A stretch of 64,000 nt of DNA from Microthyrium microscopicum (GCA_010405405.1 MU004238.1:507530-571529); one strand, 5' to 3'. Positions 47,723 through 57,221 are shown, counted from the stretch's first letter. The notes: a model not told the origin generated them from the sequence alone. Made by a program: numbers and translations.

Positions 47723-50131
47723 ATGACAACAGGGAGCTTAGTTCCGAAGACCTTCGCGGAAAGTCAGGGAGCTGCCGCTAGTACTATCGATGTTCCTCAA
47801 TGGCTTGACACGTTACATTCTTTGCGCAGAAACCAGCTACTGTTGAAGCCCGCAGATATTGACTACAACATTTCACCAATTGTTGGGGACAAGGCCCGAA
47901 ATCCAGCGGATGAACGAGCCCGCAGGCCCCCTGGAAAAAGCGTATCAGGGGATGAAGACATAACGACGGAAGTTGTCGATGATGATTTCGAAGTCGACCT
48001 GACCAAGGCAGGACTTCACAACAGTACCATCGCATTTGACATGAACAAGTGGGAAGAGGCATACATTCTTCTCCAGGACGCATTGGAAACTTTGAAGCAA
48101 CTCTCAAGTCAACAACGCATATTCTGTGACCTTCTAGCCCTGCAATACAGACTTACCGTTTGTGCTTATCATACTGAAGAGCCAAAAGTCGCTGAAGAGG
48201 CACTCATCAGCCTAGTCGAGCAGCCGACAAGTTCAGACCAGCAAGCTATATATCTCAGCAACGCATCACACCTGCTGTCATTACTCTACCTTCGGATGCA
48301 ACGGCTCGATTCTGCAAGAAGCCAATGTGAAAAGGCCTTACGAGCCAGAGGCAAGCTGCTGGGAAAGCACAGCGACGCCTCGTTGGAGTCGATAGCATTG
48401 ATGGCTCACATATGGGGTTTACTCCAAAACCCTGCTCGAGCGAAGGCTTTTCTTTCAATGATACCTGAAGCACGCAGAGATGCCATCTACAGTATTCTCA
48501 AGAGATCAGTCATTATCACGAAAACGATTGAATCGACTTCGCTCCTGACTCCGACGCTATCGGAATCGTCCATGGCAGAAAATCGCGAACTGCGAAGTCC
48601 AGCGTCCCCTATCGCCTCACCAACTGATGGTAACATCTACAAATACTTGCCTGCAAAAGATCCCGGATTCCTTATTCCCAGTGCGGCGTCACAACAATCA
48701 TATTACAATCCTAGGCTTGTACCGCAGTCCCCAGCCACTGCTTCTCGTCAACATCACCGCCAACACACATTGCCCTACCCTGCTGGCTTTAGTGATATTA
48801 AAAACAGTTCCTTTGTATTTCCTTCCTCGTCGGGGACCAGTCCAAAGAACGGAGAGAGGGCGAATTTTGCACAGTCGACGTATCTATCACAAAGTTCAGC
48901 TGCCAGCCCTCATCTGTATTACCATCAGGATTCATCCGTTCAGACTACGGACTTGCAAAAAACAAAGATCACATCGACGATATCTCCTTCGTCGGCGTCA
49001 GAGGTAGTATCCAGTTCAGTGGAAGGGGATAAAGGAAATTTGATAAGGTCGACATCCTCAGCGCAAGGTCCCGCTCCCGCTCCCGCTTTTCAGCAGTATC
49101 ACCACCGGAATATATCCTCCTCTAATGAATACCCAAACGATACAAGAATTGCTTCGATGGTGTCTTCATTATCAACAGAATTGGTGCATAGACCAAAGCA
49201 GGAAGGGAGAGCAACTTCGATACGATCGACAAACCTAGAAGCGTTTGATTCTGGAGTAACAAACTCTGGCGAAGCTCGCAACACAAGTAAAGTCGCTGCC
49301 AGCAGCACTATGTCCCGAAAGGACATTTTGAACAAGGTTGGATGCCAACCTCGAGATCCCATCGAAGAAGCTGTCTGTGTAGGGGACAACACAACTTTCA
49401 TAAAGCTTCTTAGTAAGAGGAAGGACTTCTGGAGAGCAGCGCTACGGAAACGTGGCAGTTCAGAACGAGTTTCGGCTCTGCATTTCGCGGCACTTTTTGG
49501 CGAAGTTGATATGGCTCAAAAACTGCTGGCTTCCAATTTTAGCATCAACGAAGTGCCATTCGGCTATTCTGTGGTCTTTACTCCTCTCAAATTCGCCATT
49601 GGTGCTCGTCAAATGGATATGGTTGAGTTTTTGGTAGCAAATGGAGCTAGACCGGCTGGTTTAGGAGAATCATGGTCAACTCTGGCCAGCCAACTGATGA
49701 ATCGCTCTTGGTTGATGAAAACACTATCAGAGGATGAAAAGCAGAATGCTCCAACAATAATGATCTCTATCCTCGGCATCCTACTCAGGTGTGGCTGGGA
49801 CATCAATACACCATTTGAGTCATCGGGAAAGACAATACTTCATCAGGCTGTCACATTTCGGACGGGTGCAACTTCGTGGGATGAGGGTCTCCGTACTGCC
49901 CTGACAAATTTCTTATGCGCTCGAGGGGCCAACCCGTATCAAGCTAATGGGGAAGACAAAACATCCTTCGATTTAGCCACGATATATGGTCATCAAGAGC
50001 TCTTACCAGTTCTTAGTCAAGGCTTGAGCTCTGGGATGATAGATAATTGGTCGGCTGGACCTTTTGAATTGCAAGCGAACCTCTCAGACAACGGGTCTAT
50101 GGAGCCTGTTGAGCTTCCAGCCAACAATTAG
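47723..50131 (+). CDS. Ankyrin-repeat protein with TPR-like N-terminal region
   Basis: Intronless, 802 aa. Residues about 90-250 form paired helices like TPR units (FDMNKWEEAYILLQDALETL, DQQAIYLSNASHLLSLLYLR, LDSARSQCEKALRARGKLLG). Residues about 280-530 are Ser/Thr/Gln-rich and disordered. The C-terminal 260 residues hold ankyrin repeats: DPIEEAVCVGDNTTFIKLLS, VSALHFAALFGEVDMAQKLL, FTPLKFAIGARQMDMVEFLV (ANGARPAG), and, after a longer spacer, GKTILHQAVTFRTG and DKTSFDLATIYGHQELLPVL. Such proteins act as scaffolds; no NACHT or kinase domain is present. The start is the first ATG in a frame whose upstream codons start with TTG. The right end lies 87 bp from the hAT transposon's target duplication. 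Confidence 0.88.
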   Translation: MTTGSLVPKTFAESQGAAASTIDVPQWLDTLHSLRRNQLLLKPADIDYNISPIVGDKARNPADERARRPPGKSVSGDEDITTEVVDDDFEVDLTKAGLHNSTIAFDMNKWEEAYILLQDALETLKQLSSQQRIFCDLLALQYRLTVCAYHTEEPKVAEEALISLVEQPTSSDQQAIYLSNASHLLSLLYLRMQRLDSARSQCEKALRARGKLLGKHSDASLESIALMAHIWGLLQNPARAKAFLSMIPEARRDAIYSILKRSVIITKTIESTSLLTPTLSESSMAENRELRSPASPIASPTDGNIYKYLPAKDPGFLIPSAASQQSYYNPRLVPQSPATASRQHHRQHTLPYPAGFSDIKNSSFVFPSSSGTSPKNGERANFAQSTYLSQSSAASPHLYYHQDSSVQTTDLQKTKITSTISPSSASEVVSSSVEGDKGNLIRSTSSAQGPAPAPAFQQYHHRNISSSNEYPNDTRIASMVSSLSTELVHRPKQEGRATSIRSTNLEAFDSGVTNSGEARNTSKVAASSTMSRKDILNKVGCQPRDPIEEAVCVGDNTTFIKLLSKRKDFWRAALRKRGSSERVSALHFAALFGEVDMAQKLLASNFSINEVPFGYSVVFTPLKFAIGARQMDMVEFLVANGARPAGLGESWSTLASQLMNRSWLMKTLSEDEKQNAPTIMISILGILLRCGWDINTPFESSGKTILHQAVTFRTGATSWDEGLRTALTNFLCARGANPYQANGEDKTSFDLATIYGHQELLPVLSQGLSSGMIDNWSAGPFELQANLSDNGSMEPVELPANN

Positions 50132-50217
50132 CCTTCGATAAAGAAGTATTGTAGATCAGCTAGATCTGACAACTAAATTTGGTGTAGCATACACTCCCAC
50201 CTATCTCGGCACCCGAT

Positions 50218-50225
50218 CCCCAGTG
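50218..50225. repeat. Left target-site duplication of the hAT element (CCCCAGTG)
   Basis: CCCCAGTG directly abuts the element's TAGTGATGC end and is repeated exactly at 52848-52855. An 8-bp duplication is the hallmark of hAT transposases. Confidence 0.93.
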
Positions 50226-52847
50226 TAGTGATGCTGTAACGGTAGATCTGGTATACCGTTCTACCGCCAAGCCTTACCCCAGCCAATCAGAGTCGTAGAA
50301 TCCCGCATCCCAAAATATCAATATTTTGAAGCTTTTATAACATTGTAATTACTTAACTAAATATATACTTTTTGGTGTTGTTTTAAAGGTCTAGACCTTG
50401 TTTAGACTCCTGTGTTTCTTGTTGAGACTTTGGAATATAATCTGTAGCGTCATCTAGCATTTGCTGAGTTGATTCTTCCTCCGCGCGGATATCTTTGACT
50501 ATACCTGAATCAACTTCACTGCCGTCTATCTCTATCAAATTCGATCGCTAGCGATCGTAATGAAGCTTGTCTAAAGCGTCTTCTTTAGTATTATTAAAAC
50601 TATACCAACAGACTGGTTTGAAGAGAGAACCACTAACGTGATAGGGCCCTGATTGTACTACTAGTTGATTAAGCTTTTTGCTGTTCATATAACTAAAAAT
50701 AAGCATATTCACGCGCGGAGCTGATAAACGCGTACGGTGAGGATTTTGAACCTAATTAATTGCTGAAAATGATCTTTCTGAGGGAACTGAGTTAGCTGTA
50801 GTTTCAAATAGCCTAATTGCAACATCTGAAAGCTTTGGAACTGCTGTTCGAAGACATTCTTAGAAATGTAGTGGTTTTTGATGAGTCTACGCTTCTCCTG
50901 CTTCGTGAGATGTTGAAAACACTCCCTGTTGTCTTCTAAAAGACCTGAATTCCTTACAGATTTGATTAACCTCTTTTTGAGCTTTCTTTCGATCATCTTC
51001 AGTCGCAGAAGAACGAGCTTGGAACCGTTTTGTGAGGGCCCTGATGGAAGCTAAATAACTTCCTAGTGATAAAGGATTATTAGGATCTACGTTGGCAGGA
51101 TCTAGAGCTGAAGCTAGGCGATTATCGTTAGTAACCTGTTCGTAGAGCTTCTTATCGAGTAATCGCTACAGTTCGTCCTGAATGTGCTGAATTTGACTAA
51201 TCTTAGGATATTCTATAGTGAGATTACCCTAATCTGATCTAACTGCGTGCTATCCTTTTATTACTTTGCCTAAATGGTGTTTTAATCCCTCTAATTCCTT
51301 TTGAGTGATGTAAATAGGCTTTAGGATGTGGTAAAGAAGTCGAATATCTTGCCAGAATTGAGGGTTTTTCATAAGATCAAAAACCACCTTATTTTTAGCT
51401 TTTGCGGCTTGAGTATCTCCAGGAATAGGAATAGATCGAGTAAAAGCTTCAATAGATGTAGCACTTTTGTTTAAAGAACTAACAACGCCAAATTGGGACC
51501 CTTAGCGAGTAATAATTGATAATCCTATCCTGTAAGTGGTCCTGTAGTTATTGAGCTGAAACTCGCGGAGTTGTCCAAAATATAAGGGCCTTGTTCTGAA
51601 CCAAATAGCTACTTCAGTAATCTTTGATAATATAGCTTTTAGTGGGTTGATTCCTTCTAAAATACTACTGATCAGTAGCTGAAGACTATGAGAATCGTAG
51701 AGTACCATTGAGCACTTTTTAAATGCTTCGTTGGGGTGTTTGTTGAGGATATCTGCAATAGTACGCATAGTATTGCAAGTGTTGGAGCTGATCGAGTTAA
51801 CGCGCGCCAGATCTCCCTTGGTTTATCGTTTAAGGGCTTCTATTAAATGTATTGCTAGATTTGAAGCTGTTGAGTGTTCTCTACGTAAATCAACGGTTTC
51901 TAGGTAAAAGGAGCCTAGAGAGGGAATAATAACACAAAAATTGGCTATTTGGCGACTAGCTCTATTAGTACTTTTGTCTATAGAGAAGTTGAGAAGAGGC
52001 TGATTCCTGAGGATACTTTGAAGCTTTGAGAGATCCTGTCCGTAGATATCTTTGATAAGAGGTGGTATATCCCCTCGTTGTGGAGGATGGTATCCTGAAA
52101 GACCTGCTAATCTCGCTGAATCTACTTCATGGTTGTATGTTGTTGAATGGCATATTTTGTTGTATGTATTTAGTGGTAGAGCCTCTTGAACTACTCTCTT
52201 CGCGTAGCGACGATTCTAACTAATTCGCTTTTGAGCACGTAAAATAGCTGTATTAGATTGAACGATTGGGGCTGCTATAGTGGGAGGTAAGTGCCCTTTG
52301 AATCGAGAATGCGCTTCTTGTCGACTAATGTGTTCTGTGAGTTGATAATGGCAATAACGGCAGCTTTAGCGAGTAGAACTAAGAGGATTGTCTTTTGGTA
52401 GTAATATCTAGTGTTGTAAGATATTTGCTCGTTCTTGTGGAGTTCGATTTGGTAATCTGGAAGCCATTTTTGGCCTAGATAATGCGGTGTTTCTGGAGGT
52501 AGAAAGGAATTGCAAATATAACTCAAATTGATTGGAAACTTATACTATTGTGTAGAGCTAAACGAGAAGAATACGTACGTCTTAAAAAATTTCTTATTTG
52601 GGTGCTAAATGCTATACTATTTGTGTAGTGAAGTTAGTCTTATTTTTGGTTGATTAAAAGACGTGAGAAAGATTAGGATTGAAGGGACGCTAGTCCCTAT
52701 TAAGAAATTAAGCTGAATATATACTTACGTGTCCTCTTATTATACTAATAGATTAAGTTATACCCATCTGCAGTGGTATACCAGTAAATTACAGTGGTAT
52801 ACCGTCGTAGAAGGTATACCGCAGAAGCGAGAAATACTGCATCACTA
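50226..52847 (-). mobile_element. hAT-family DNA transposon, complete ends, RIP-inactivated
   Basis: A 2622-bp element bounded by perfect 8-bp duplications. Its ends are short inverted repeats: TAGTGATGCTGTA on the left and, on the opposite strand at the right, TAGTGATGCAGTA (12 of 13). They begin TAGNG as in many hAT elements. Four GGTATACC palindromes sit just inside the ends, at 50250, 52775, 52796 and 52813. The minus strand encodes the transposase remnant, listed separately. The element is AT-rich relative to its flanks, and all coding damage seen is stop-type substitution without indels. Since the ends and target duplication are intact, it could still be moved by an active transposase elsewhere, but nothing shows that. 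Confidence 0.93.
50640..52500 (-). pseudogene. hAT transposase pseudogene with at least eleven in-frame stops
   Basis: One minus-strand frame stays readable for about 600 codons. Near its start is a BED-like zinc site (SCRYCHYQLTEHISRQEAHS, then RFKGHLPPTIAAPIVQSN). The catalytic region reads SARLAGLSGYHPPQRGDIPP, LLNFSIDKSTNRASRQIANF and SMVLYDSHSLQLLISSILEG. The C-terminal dimerisation block is VAIRLFETTANSVPSERSFS. Stops interrupt it before and inside the zinc site and then, for example, after QKRIS, EALKR, SIITR, KVIKG, AVRSD, IQDEL, HEAGEA, PLHF and SAIN. Several fit Trp to TAG/TAA or Gln to TAG changes, i.e. C-to-T on either strand. Shorter frames in other phases here are shadows. Boundaries are approximate. 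Confidence 0.87.
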
Positions 52848-52855
52848 CCCCAGTG
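52848..52855. repeat. Right target-site duplication of the hAT element (CCCCAGTG)
   Basis: Exact copy of the 8 bases at 50218-50225, immediately outside the right inverted repeat. Confidence 0.93.
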
Positions 52856-53752
52856 ACAAATGCGGAGTGATATGGTGCCGAGCTTCATAGCATCGAGTTT
52901 GCCAATGAGTTCATTATGGATTGCCGGCCAAGTATCCCCATATTTGAATGTTGTATGTTATGAACCCCTGAAGCTAGAATATCTGCGTATTATTTACCGA
53001 CTCTGTGAGATTCCTTAGGCCCGTCATACAGAACGAAAGGCCGGCCAGTGCTGGAACAGTTGATTTCTTGTGGGACATCTCGCCTGCTTGAGTGGTGAAT
53101 CTATGTATCTGATATGCTTCACACGCTACAGCTATAGTATATGAAAGCGAAGCTTCCACCACTCAACTTCCGCACAAAAAATGAGTTGAACCACCCGTCA
53201 CATGATTATTGCTCGGTCCGTTAACTCCTCTCAACGTACAACAAGAGAACTTAAGAGTGCAAACACTGGAGAACTCGGCTGAACCCCACTATGTGGATGC
53301 GTACTCTACTCTACCCCCGCATCACGAACACTGCCCACTTTGCGACGTCATGGTGTTTTCTTTTCAGTCATCCATTGATATTCTTGCGCTAACCATGCAA
53401 GCGATGTCATTCCGCGCCAACAAGTGGATGGAAGAACAAGACAAGCACGGACAAGCTTTCACTAATGTGGATCGACTGCAAGTAACTCCTTCGGATGGTG
53501 TTGATGGAACCTGTCAACCCAGTAAGTTGGGTATCACGAGCAAGATCTTACCCTAGAATACAGCTACGCCTCGATTGGCGGCGCTTCTAGACTCCATCTG
53601 AATGCTTGCGTCGTCGAATCGTTACACCACTAGTATTGAATTGAAGATGCTGATTAGACGGACTAATGCACCCGGTCCCATTCGCTGTTTGAAGAATGTC
53701 TTCTGCCAACTTTTGAGAGTTGTAGCTTTTCCACCAGTGAGGTAGCCAACAA
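52856..53752 (+). other. Intergenic between the two mobile elements, possible gene fragment
   Basis: A plus-strand frame (53209-53523) without a usable ATG reads HHEHCPLCDVMVFSFQSSID, then QAMSFRANKWMEEQDKHGQA and ends at CQP with a GTAAGT donor at about 53523. It may be a middle exon of a lost or unrecognised gene. No partner exon was found before the TRIM element begins. Nothing else is supported. Confidence 0.3.
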
Positions 53753-53756
53753 ACGC
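53753..53756. repeat. Left 4-bp target duplication of the TRIM-like element (ACGC)
   Basis: ACGC precedes the 5' LTR and recurs at 54606-54609 after the 3' LTR. Four bases could match by chance; the LTR boundaries (TG...CA) and PBS make it credible. Confidence 0.65.
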
Positions 53757-53903
53757 TGATGGCAGGGGCGACGACGGGGGCTGTTTCAGTGGTAAACAGG
53801 TGCTATTTAACGCCAGTTGGTAACGGATCCTCCGTAGCTTCGACAACATCTTTTAGCCAATATAGATTCCATCAAAATCCTCTGCTCCGTTGAACTAACC
53901 TCA
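53757..53903 (+). repeat. 5' LTR of the TRIM-like element
   Basis: 147 bp, TGATGGCAGG...CTAACCTCA, followed by the primer-binding site. Orientation is assigned from the position of that site. Confidence 0.85.
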
Positions 53904-53906
53904 ATC

Positions 53907-53924
53907 TGGCGCCCAGCGTGAGGC
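53907..53924 (+). promoter_or_regulatory. Putative tRNA primer-binding site
   Basis: TGGCGCCCAGCGTGAGGC, 3 nt after the 5' LTR. The TGG start is complementary to the CCA 3' end of a tRNA; the matching tRNA cannot be identified without the genome. Confidence 0.7.
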
Positions 53925-54458
53925 GGAGCATGATTCTCTATCAATCAAAATTCCTATCAAAACGAGCCATGTCGTTGAACGGACGGACGACAACGAGATC
54001 ACCCTTTCGTTTGCTTTACCATTCTCAACTGATCATCATCATAACAAACAACAACTATGAGGCCACATTACGCTGCCATCAAATGAACTCACAACCATGT
54101 CGTTGAACCCACGGAGACTATTTTACGAAACAATTTCAGCCAAAAATTGGCTTTCTGACGACGATTGAGCACGACGAACCTGATTTGCGAATACATGGCG
54201 GCGAACACACGGATGACACGATGAGAGCATGCCGGCGGCTGTTGCGACCGTTGAATGGAAAGGACCAGCTTTGAGAAGACGTTTTTGACGGGGAAGGACT
54301 ATTCCGCAGCGAATTGTGGTTTCTGAACCTGGCGGCTTCATGTGTTTTTGACAAACGAAGAGAGGCGACGACTGGCTGTTGTTGAAGGGACGGACAATAA
54401 GCGAATTTCATCATGAAAGATCAAGGGCAAGCTTGATCTTAGTTGTCTTTGGGATGGT

Positions 54459-54605
54459 TGATGGCAGGGGCGACGACGGGGGCTGTTTCAGTGGTAAACA
54501 GGTGCTATTTAACGCCAGTTGGTAACGGATCCTCCGTAGCTTCGACAACATCTTTTAGCCAATATAGATTCCATCAAAATCCTCTGCTCCGTTGAACTAA
54601 CCTCA
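54459..54605 (+). repeat. 3' LTR of the TRIM-like element
   Basis: Identical to 53757-53903, offset 702 bp. Followed by the ACGC duplication. Confidence 0.85.
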
Positions 54606-54609
54606 ACGC
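54606..54609. repeat. Right 4-bp target duplication of the TRIM-like element (ACGC)
   Basis: Matches 53753-53756. Confidence 0.65.
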
Positions 54610-54848
54610 CATGTGGGAAAACCTCTGAGAGTGCTTCATTAGGCTAGAATGATGACATGCTTGTGCAGATGTGCATCGTGTCCATGAAGCTGGTATATCA
54701 AGCGCCACTAGCATCCAGCAAGAACCAGATCGGTGCGTGGGCGCAGTTGAGATCGGATGATTGGCGAAAGGGAGAGTTTCCGGGAGCTCATCCGGGTAGA
54801 AAAGCTGTACCAACTACCAAAGCACTACTAGTTGAGGTATTTCTTTGG

Positions 54849-54855
54849 TATAAAA
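54849..54855 (+). promoter_or_regulatory. TATA box of the Ser/Gly-rich protein gene
   Basis: TATAAAA, 106 bp upstream of the ATG at 54955 and followed by a CT/CA-rich leader. A strong TATA is typical of highly inducible, stress-type fungal genes. Confidence 0.6.
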
Positions 54856-54954
54856 CCAGGCTGTGGACGTAAACTTGTGTCAAGCAAATCCTTAGCACAA
54901 ATACACTCCAATATATTTACTCTTCAATCCCAGTTCTTTCAGCCACATTACACC

Positions 54955-55797
54955 ATGTCTAACTTCCTTGACAAAGCCAAAGATGGTCTCAACAAGTTGA
55001 ACCAAAAGATGGACAATAAAAAGTCCGGCAACAATGACGACTCATATGGTTCATCTGGTAACAGTGGACAATATGGTTCAAACAACCAGTCCGGTAACAC
55101 TGGGTCGTATGGTTCAGGCAACCAATCCAGCAATACGTACGATAACGATTCCTCAAATACCTCGGGACTTGGAGGCCGCCAAGGTATGTTTACTGGACAA
55201 CCGAGAAGCGTCTGTCCAAGCATCTAACTCGAAGCAGGCGGAAACAACGACGACTCATACGGTAGTGGAGGAATGAGCGCCAACACTGGCGGTTTGAGCG
55301 GCGCCACTGGTGGTTTAGGAGGTGCTACTGGTGGCCATCACCACAAGAACCAGAACGATGACAGCTATGGCAGCTCTGGCAATACCGATAACTACAGCTC
55401 TGGCAACACTGGTGGTATGGGAAGCCGCACAGATGACTTTGGCTCTTCAAACACCGGCGGAATGGGCGGTAGTGGTGGACGTTCCGACAACGATTCATAT
55501 GGTCAGAGCGAAGGGCTTGGTTCCAGCGGACGCCAGCAAGGTCTATCAAGTGGTGGTCAAGACGATTATAGCTCCGGCAACACCCAGAGCTTCGGCTCCG
55601 GTGGTCGCCAGGGAGGCAATCAGGATGAGTTTGGCTCAGGTACATCAGGCCAATCCGGTTTTGGTTCAAGCGGTGGCCGTCAAGGACAAGGCGAGTACGG
55701 CTCAGGAGATACTGAAGAGTTTGGTTCATCAGGCCGCCAAGGAGGAGGAGACCAATATGGCAGCTCTGGTCGACAACAAAATGACGACTCATACTAG
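54955..55797 (+). CDS. Hydrophilic Gly/Ser/Asn/Asp-rich repeat protein
   Basis: Exons 54955-55183 and 55238-55797 give 262 aa; the intron 55184-55237 splits a Gly codon and removes stops. The protein begins with a short amphipathic helix (MSNFLDKAKDGLNKLNQKMD). It then consists almost entirely of Gly, Ser, Asn, Asp, Gln and Tyr, with recurring units such as DDSYGSSGN, SSGNTGGMG, FGSSNTGG, SSGRQGG and EFGSG. A His-Lys patch (GGHHHKNQ) lies in the middle and the same DDSY unit closes the protein. There are no cysteines, signal peptide or membrane segment. The composition fits a desiccation/stress hydrophilin or a phase-separating low-complexity protein. That function is inferred from composition, and the family is not named. 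Confidence 0.82.
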
Positions 55798-56189
55798 TCT
55801 AATATCTGTATGATCATGTCTGTTCAGTAGTTGGTAATTCTGGTACCCTCGAGCAATGAAAAGTCATTTCATCCTTGAGAAGAAGAATTTGTGTACTACG
55901 CACAGATTCTATATTTGAAAGTCTTGGTGAGCGTCCGCAAGCCAGAAGAAGTTTGTTCATAGGTAAAGTGATGATAAGACAGTGGTTAAAACATGTCAGC
56001 GTCAATCGACTTGCAGCATGCTCCTACAGCATAATGTTAGATTGTATACCAATCATGTTCTTTGCTCAGTTGCTCATACCTATGCTATGCCGCGTAATAT
56101 AATGCATTGGTTAAGTTCTTTGCCATCTGGCACGCAGGTCCGTATCACAGGTCATAAAGCTCATGAAGTCGTAAATCGACACCCGTATC
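55798..56189. other. Tail-to-tail intergenic region
   Basis: 3' flanks of the Ser/Gly-rich gene (+) and APC11 (-). No gene seen. Confidence 0.45.
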
Positions 56190-56633
56190 TCAACTCGCAT
56201 CAGTCTGGGTTGCCACCTCAACAGCAGCACCCTCTGCTGCCGGCTCTTCCAACCTTTCACCCTTCTCCTTCCAGACTATACTTGTTAGCTCAAAACCATA
56301 GCATTCAGTTGAGCGGAATATACCTTGTCGACACATGGGACATCGCTCCTGTGAGCTCTCTTGTCGTACCCATGCAATGATACAATGCATATGGAATGAA
56401 TGATTGCATTCTCCCATTACTAATTATATCCTTGTCAGCTATTCTACCCTTTCAAGCTCTCTCGAGCAAAATGGGAGGTGGCATGACTAACAAAGCGGAC
56501 ACTCTTCACCGGGATAGCGGCACTGTGAACAAGTGCTGTCGTACGGGTTGCGACAGATTCCACAGACGTCGTCTTCTGGCATGTCCCAGCGCCACGCGGC
56601 AACAGCTGTCCAATTCTTGATGATAACCTTCAT
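56190..56633 (-). CDS. APC11: Anaphase-promoting complex subunit 11 (RING-H2)
   Basis: Catalytic RING subunit of the APC/C ubiquitin ligase. Exons 56492-56633, 56324-56419 and 56190-56275 give 107 aa. It starts MKVIIKNWTAVAAWRWDMPE, then DDVCGICRNPYDSTCSQCRY, PGEECPL, and across intron 56420-56491 LMGECNHSFHMHCIIAWVRQ, then QERCPMCRQ: a complete Apc11-type RING-H2 with its extra zinc ligands. The second intron, 56276-56323, is only 48 nt and a multiple of three without a stop; retaining it would insert 16 residues after the RING. The Glu/Ala-rich tail (EEPAAEGAAVEVATQTDAS) extends beyond the usual family end. The frame upstream of 56633 has no conserved sequence, so the ATG of MKV is the start. 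Divergent from the esterase gene. Confidence 0.95.
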
Positions 56634-57221
56634 TCTTGTGTATGCAGACTCTGGTCGCAAGCTAATAGGTGTGATTCTAGGGACGACGAAGCTGAGCGAG
56701 AGCAAAAAACAGGGTTTGTGATTCGAAATGATAGCCTATAAGGGTGTTTGTAGACGAGGAGTTAGCAAGAGCTGTAAACTGTAGTAGAAGATTGAAACGC
56801 GACTGGATCTCAAACGCGCGGCACGTTACACACGCGCTGTCACGTTCCCTAGCGCCGGCTAGCCACGCCACGTTTAGCAGGGGTTAACGCAACTCTTCTG
56901 CAACTTCAAGGTCTAAGCTGACGACGACCTCACCAAATATCTAGCATTGCTAGGCGTCAAGCAAGATTCCCTGCGTCAACACGTCAATTGTGGATGCAAT
57001 GTATGGCAAACTTTTCAATCAACAGATTTTTCTGTTCTTGGGTCACCTCACCTTCTAAATCAAGCATGGTAGAATATCGAGAACTCGGTACCCTCAAATG
57101 GCGAGACCGACTGTGCGATATGCCGAGACCGACTCTTCGACAGTATAGTGGGACTGAAGGTTAAGTATGTAGCATTCACATAGTATTGTGGTCTTATCCT
57201 TCGATAAATTTGCTTCTAAAG
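56634..57221. promoter_or_regulatory. Divergent promoter, APC11 and second carboxylesterase
   Basis: 588 bp between outward-facing starts. A GGTACC-flanked direct repeat of GAGACCGACT (57104 and 57127) lies upstream of the esterase and could be a regulator site. No gene seen. Confidence 0.4.

Larger units (their letters stand above)
53757..54605. mobile_element. Non-autonomous LTR retroelement of TRIM type
   Basis: An 849-bp element with two 147-bp direct repeats, 53757-53903 and 54459-54605, identical over their full length. Each repeat begins TGATGG and ends CCTCA, matching the canonical TG...CA of LTRs. Three bases into the internal region lies TGGCGCCCAGCG (53907), which looks like a tRNA primer-binding site of Ty3-type retroelements. 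The 555-bp interior has no gag or pol reading frame. It contains a 14-nt motif twice (CCATGTCGTTGAAC, 53967 and 54095). No convincing polypurine tract is visible before the 3' LTR. The absence of differences between LTRs means recent insertion, and replication must have relied on enzymes from another element. No C-to-T decay is apparent. Confidence 0.85.
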
